Assembly (NCBI RefSeq): GCF_900105615.1 | Contig: NZ_LT630003.1 | Span: 3,670,501-3,734,500, forward strand | Source: Lacrimispora sphenoides JCM 1415 | Lineage (GTDB): Bacteria > Bacillota > Clostridia > Lachnospirales > Lachnospiraceae | DNA: 64,000 nucleotides | Reading direction: 5' to 3' | Shown here: piece after piece, positions 60,862 through 64,000 of the stretch | Layout: every line of letters starts with the position of its first letter | Position numbering within the stretch: position 1 is the stretch's first letter | Notes under the pieces: generated by a model | Seen by the model: only the letters and a program-made list of their open reading frames with translations | What the model was told of the DNA's origin: nothing | Databases searched by the model: none | Translations under genes and position numbers: made by a program

Positions 60862-63054
60862 TTATTTCTCATAAAGAGTCAAAACATCCTTACTAATATT
60901 ATTCCAAGTTCGCGTTTTGGCAGTAGCAATTCCTCCATTTATTATAGTTGATCGAAGTGATTCATCTTTTAAAATCTCTTGAATTTTATCCCTTGCCTCA
61001 CTTACATTACCTAGTTGGTAAAACAAACAATTTTCTCTATTTCTCAGATACTCGACGTTTCCTCCATTTGGAGCAACTACAACACAGCCACCAGTAGCCA
61101 TCATTTCTAGAGGAGGATATGAAAAACTTTCCAATATGCTAGATTTTATTAGGATATGGCACTCCCTATATATTTCGGGCACTTGGATATATGGTACCTT
61201 ATGTAAAAATTTATCTACACGATACCAATCCTTCGGTTTCCCCTGATAGGACATGTACCAAATTTCGTATTTTTCTGGATCTAATTGATTAATGACCTGA
61301 AAACTTTCATCTACGTTCTTATAATAATCCTCGCTGTTTCCTTCTATTAAAATACGAATTTTTCCATTAAAATCTCGTTTTACCGGATAAAATCGCTCTG
61401 TATCTAAACCATTTGGAGCATAGTATGAATCAATATTATACTTCTCTCTGAGCCAATCTTGGCACCATTTGGAAATTGTAATATGCTTCACAGGCATTCT
61501 AAATCGATATGTTTGATTTGCCCGAATACGGAATATCTCACCAGGCTTATAAAAGTCCGTTTCATAATTCTGTATTAAATAATAACGTTCTCCTATTTTA
61601 CCATATTCATTAAAAAAGTCACATGTTGACCATAGAGTTGTAACACATTTATCAATAAATGCTTTTATTCGAATATCCTTCTTAGATATAACAGGAAATA
61701 TATTACCATCCTGCTCTAACTCTATAACTTTCTCATATCCATCATTAAATATAGTTACATCGTACCCGCACTGTTGTAACATACTACTATGCTTTAATAC
61801 AACCAATGCACCACCACTTATTTGAATAACCGGTAAAATAAATACTATGTTAGGCCGCATTTTGCTATAAATATAATCTGAATATTTTGTTCCTGCATAC
61901 ACGGACGTACAGTGTTCATATACATAATGATAGGCATTTTCAGCTAGCGTTTTTCTAATATTTGAGTTTTGAACTAGAAGTTCTAGCTTCCCGTACCACT
62001 CATCTATTGTATTCTCACAAAGAATTCCTGTCTTTCCATTTTCTATCATCTTTTCAAAAGCGCCAACCCGACTTGCCACTGTAGGAACCTTAACTAATGA
62101 AGCCTCTATCCACTTGTTTTCTGATTTGGCTCGGTTAAAAATAGTATCGTCTAAAGGCGCAATATTAATATCTATTTCTGCAATTAAATCTGGAAGTCTC
62201 TTCCAACTTATCATCTTAGAAACAATAATTCTTTCTTTAAATACTTTCAATTCCCTTGGAATATCTAACTCTCCAACTAATATCAATTCCACATGTTGGT
62301 ATTTTTCCATCAAGCGGACCAGTGCAGGCAAAACTATGGCAAAATCCGGATTATGTGTAATACTACCACTAAAATATCCAATTTTTACAATATTTTCTTC
62401 TTTATTAGAATTTCTTTTCCATGCATCTTCTGAAATTTTGATCATATATTCAGAAGCTACGTTCCTATTAATCGTTACATCACTTATGTATTTTCCCAAT
62501 TCATCCGCAAGTACTTCAGTTGTCGTGATTGCTGCATCACACATAGAAAGCAATTTGCCCATCGCAACTACACCATCATCGTACAACTTTTTATCGTTCT
62601 CTGACATTGTTTGTACATAAGGAATCGTTTTTGTATACCTCGTGTCAATCATCAAATCATCAATATCAAAGAGTACAGTTTTATTATACCTTTTTGCCTT
62701 TTTGATAAATTCACCTATCAAATCCGTGTATGGGCAACGAAAAAAAATAAATATTCGAAAATTTTTTACTAAATCCATCGATATCTCTTGATAAAAAACT
62801 TCAGCAGTAGAAATATTATTTGCTTCCAACTGTTCCCGCTGATGACTTACTCTATATCTGTAAGGATGCTCCAAACAGCAACCATTAATAAACAATACAT
62901 CATGATAATAAGACTGCGCCCATTCCATATTAGAAGAGGGCTTATGTTTACACATATTACTTCTTAAGTATAAGTGCGTTTTACGAAGTAATATACCAAC
63001 TCCCTCTTCTTTTAATACTCTTTTAGCTTTTTTTACTAGACTTTTCTCATCCAT
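60862..63054 (-). CDS. Tandem GT-B glycosyltransferase
   Basis: A 730-residue protein with two GT-B units. Unit 1 (about 55-390) has FRCPYTDLIGEFIKKAKRYN, LFDIDDLMIDTRYTKTI, IGYFSGSITHNPDFAIVLPA and DINIAPLDDTIFNRAKSENK. Unit 2 (about 395-730) has NIVFILPVIQISGGALVVLK, ISKWCQDWLREKYNI, YAPNGLDTERFYPV and ESFSYPPLEMMATGGCVVVA. Unit 1 is related in pattern to the transferase at 54326. It may add two sugars in turn. It lies just upstream of the exporter permease gene. Confidence 0.85.
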   Translation of the reverse strand: MDEKSLVKKAKRVLKEEGVGILLRKTHLYLRSNMCKHKPSSNMEWAQSYYHDVLFINGCCLEHPYRYRVSHQREQLEANNISTAEVFYQEISMDLVKNFRIFIFFRCPYTDLIGEFIKKAKRYNKTVLFDIDDLMIDTRYTKTIPYVQTMSENDKKLYDDGVVAMGKLLSMCDAAITTTEVLADELGKYISDVTINRNVASEYMIKISEDAWKRNSNKEENIVKIGYFSGSITHNPDFAIVLPALVRLMEKYQHVELILVGELDIPRELKVFKERIIVSKMISWKRLPDLIAEIDINIAPLDDTIFNRAKSENKWIEASLVKVPTVASRVGAFEKMIENGKTGILCENTIDEWYGKLELLVQNSNIRKTLAENAYHYVYEHCTSVYAGTKYSDYIYSKMRPNIVFILPVIQISGGALVVLKHSSMLQQCGYDVTIFNDGYEKVIELEQDGNIFPVISKKDIRIKAFIDKCVTTLWSTCDFFNEYGKIGERYYLIQNYETDFYKPGEIFRIRANQTYRFRMPVKHITISKWCQDWLREKYNIDSYYAPNGLDTERFYPVKRDFNGKIRILIEGNSEDYYKNVDESFQVINQLDPEKYEIWYMSYQGKPKDWYRVDKFLHKVPYIQVPEIYRECHILIKSSILESFSYPPLEMMATGGCVVVAPNGGNVEYLRNRENCLFYQLGNVSEARDKIQEILKDESLRSTIINGGIATAKTRTWNNISKDVLTLYEK

Positions 63055-63145
63055 ACTTGTACTTCCTTATTCTTAAAATAATATAACCTCGTAAACATGT
63101 GAAATAGCAAAACTTTCTAAGATTTCCGCCAACTAAGTTGATATA

Positions 63146-64000
63146 TTACATCCCATTCTTAAGGTGATATAACTTTAAAAAAATAACAAAAGGTAAATGT
63201 TCTGCCAACCATGCCGTCAATAAGGTATGCTTAGAAATAGTAGATGGCTTTATGGTCTTTCCATCAAATACTTCTTTTTCTATTTTTAAATACCCCTCCC
63301 TCAAAGGATGTCTGCTGGGCTTAAACCAAGGGCGTTCATAGAGTTCATTCATATAATGAATGATTTTATACTTCGTTCTAGTTTCCTCTATCTCGGTATC
63401 TGTATAATAAACCGTTGATTTAAATAAATTTCTAATTTGGCTACCTGAATACATGAGCATGGAAGGCATAACATTGAATTCAGGCTTTAATATTCCTATC
63501 CCATAGCGACAAACATAATTAAGTGTACCTTCACTTTGCATGGGAGGATTTCCATTATATTTATTTATATAATTTCTACACTCTTCACTAATATTTTCTT
63601 TCTTCCATCTTTTCATATTAAATAAGACTACACCATCACAAATGTATTTATCATCAAAATTCAAATTACTATCATTTTTAACCTTTTTTGAATAGGGCAT
63701 TAAAACCCCTGCTATAATCTCATTATCCATATTTCTCTGAAATAATTTTTCCAAAGAGTCAGTAACAATAGTATCACTATCTAAATAAAGCAACTTTGGT
63801 TCCTCTATTATGCTATCCAAAAAAAGCTTGGTGTAAATAGTCCTGGGATGCCTGTCCTTCTGATTTAAATATAAATCATTTAAAATATAATCAGCATGAA
63901 TGACTTTTACTTTTTGATTGTATTTTTCTAATGTACATTCCATAAGTTTTATATTATCTAAACTAATATTGTCAGAAATAAGATAAATTTTCACATCAGG
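63146..64000 (-). CDS. Glycosyltransferase family 8, partial at window edge
   Basis: A GT8-like retaining transferase of at least 285 residues. KLLYLDSDTIVTDSLEKLF holds the DxD metal motif, DGVVLFNMKRWKKENI and IIHYMNELYERPWFKP (His of the C-terminal HxxGxxKPW-like site) follow. A GTG at 63994 could be the start (KIYLISDNISLDNI), but it has no visible ribosome site and the frame stays open to the right edge, so the N-terminus may lie outside. A closing hydrophobic stretch (FVIFLKLYHLK) is present. It is the first visible gene of glycan locus 2. Confidence 0.82.
   Translation of the reverse strand, partial: PDVKIYLISDNISLDNIKLMECTLEKYNQKVKVIHADYILNDLYLNQKDRHPRTIYTKLFLDSIIEEPKLLYLDSDTIVTDSLEKLFQRNMDNEIIAGVLMPYSKKVKNDSNLNFDDKYICDGVVLFNMKRWKKENISEECRNYINKYNGNPPMQSEGTLNYVCRYGIGILKPEFNVMPSMLMYSGSQIRNLFKSTVYYTDTEIEETRTKYKIIHYMNELYERPWFKPSRHPLREGYLKIEKEVFDGKTIKPSTISKHTLLTAWLAEHLPFVIFLKLYHLKNGM

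Overview
The window looks like chromosomal DNA of a low-to-moderate GC clostridium, most likely a Lachnospiraceae member (Lacrimispora/Clostridium saccharolyticum type). The reasons are the yajC-tgt-radical SAM maturase-SCIFF peptide block, a TIGR04086 membrane protein, DUF2325/DUF3793 proteins beside a flavodoxin, strong AGGAGG ribosome sites with some TTG/GTG starts, and no outer-membrane genes. Species assignment is inference. I saw no rRNA, tRNA or CRISPR array.

Layout. 1-1175: a PAAR-like (DUF4280) protein running off the left edge, whose C-terminal part looks like a lysozyme/chitinase-fold cell-wall hydrolase. 1560-3399: thioredoxin reductase and a divergent SDR reductase. 3610-10013: a sugar operon with an RpiR regulator, an ADP-dependent-type sugar kinase, a class II aldolase and an ABC importer without its own ATPase. 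10408-17641: housekeeping block (yajC, tgt, SCIFF maturase, SCIFF peptide, TIGR04086, CNNM/CBS protein, lspA, clpX). 17870-19405: a DUF2325-DUF3793-flavodoxin operon with two copies of a palindrome resembling iron-repressor (DtxR-type) sites. 19531-21012: HtrA protease.

21190-34551 is a first surface-glycan operon, transcribed leftwards from a TG-extended -10 at about 34550: TPP-dependent enzyme, NAD epimerase, C-methyltransferase-like protein, secondary-alcohol-dehydrogenase-like reductase, four glycosyltransferase domains in three proteins, a polyprenyl-phosphate sugar transferase and an LCP ligase. The mix suggests a branched sugar on a cell-wall glycopolymer. 34782-36122 is a secreted choline-binding-repeat wall protein. 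36356-36959 holds two small convergent genes with similar coiled coils.

37353-44178 is a second sugar operon under a consensus promoter: ROK regulator, a BadF-type sugar kinase fused to a TIM-barrel glycosidase-like domain, and an Rbs-type ABC importer. 44675-46722 is a MarR-pirin-nitroreductase operon. 46755-49339 holds a decayed IS66 and a decayed IS3 element.

49542-64000 is a second, clearly more AT-rich glycan locus: GT8, large multidomain glycosyltransferases, an ABC-2 polysaccharide exporter, a 1047-residue methyltransferase/GT2/GT4 fusion, a KpsS-like protein with a coiled coil, a CMP-sugar-synthetase-like protein and a final GT4. It runs off the right edge. Its composition and the IS remnants on its flank suggest transfer or replacement of this locus.
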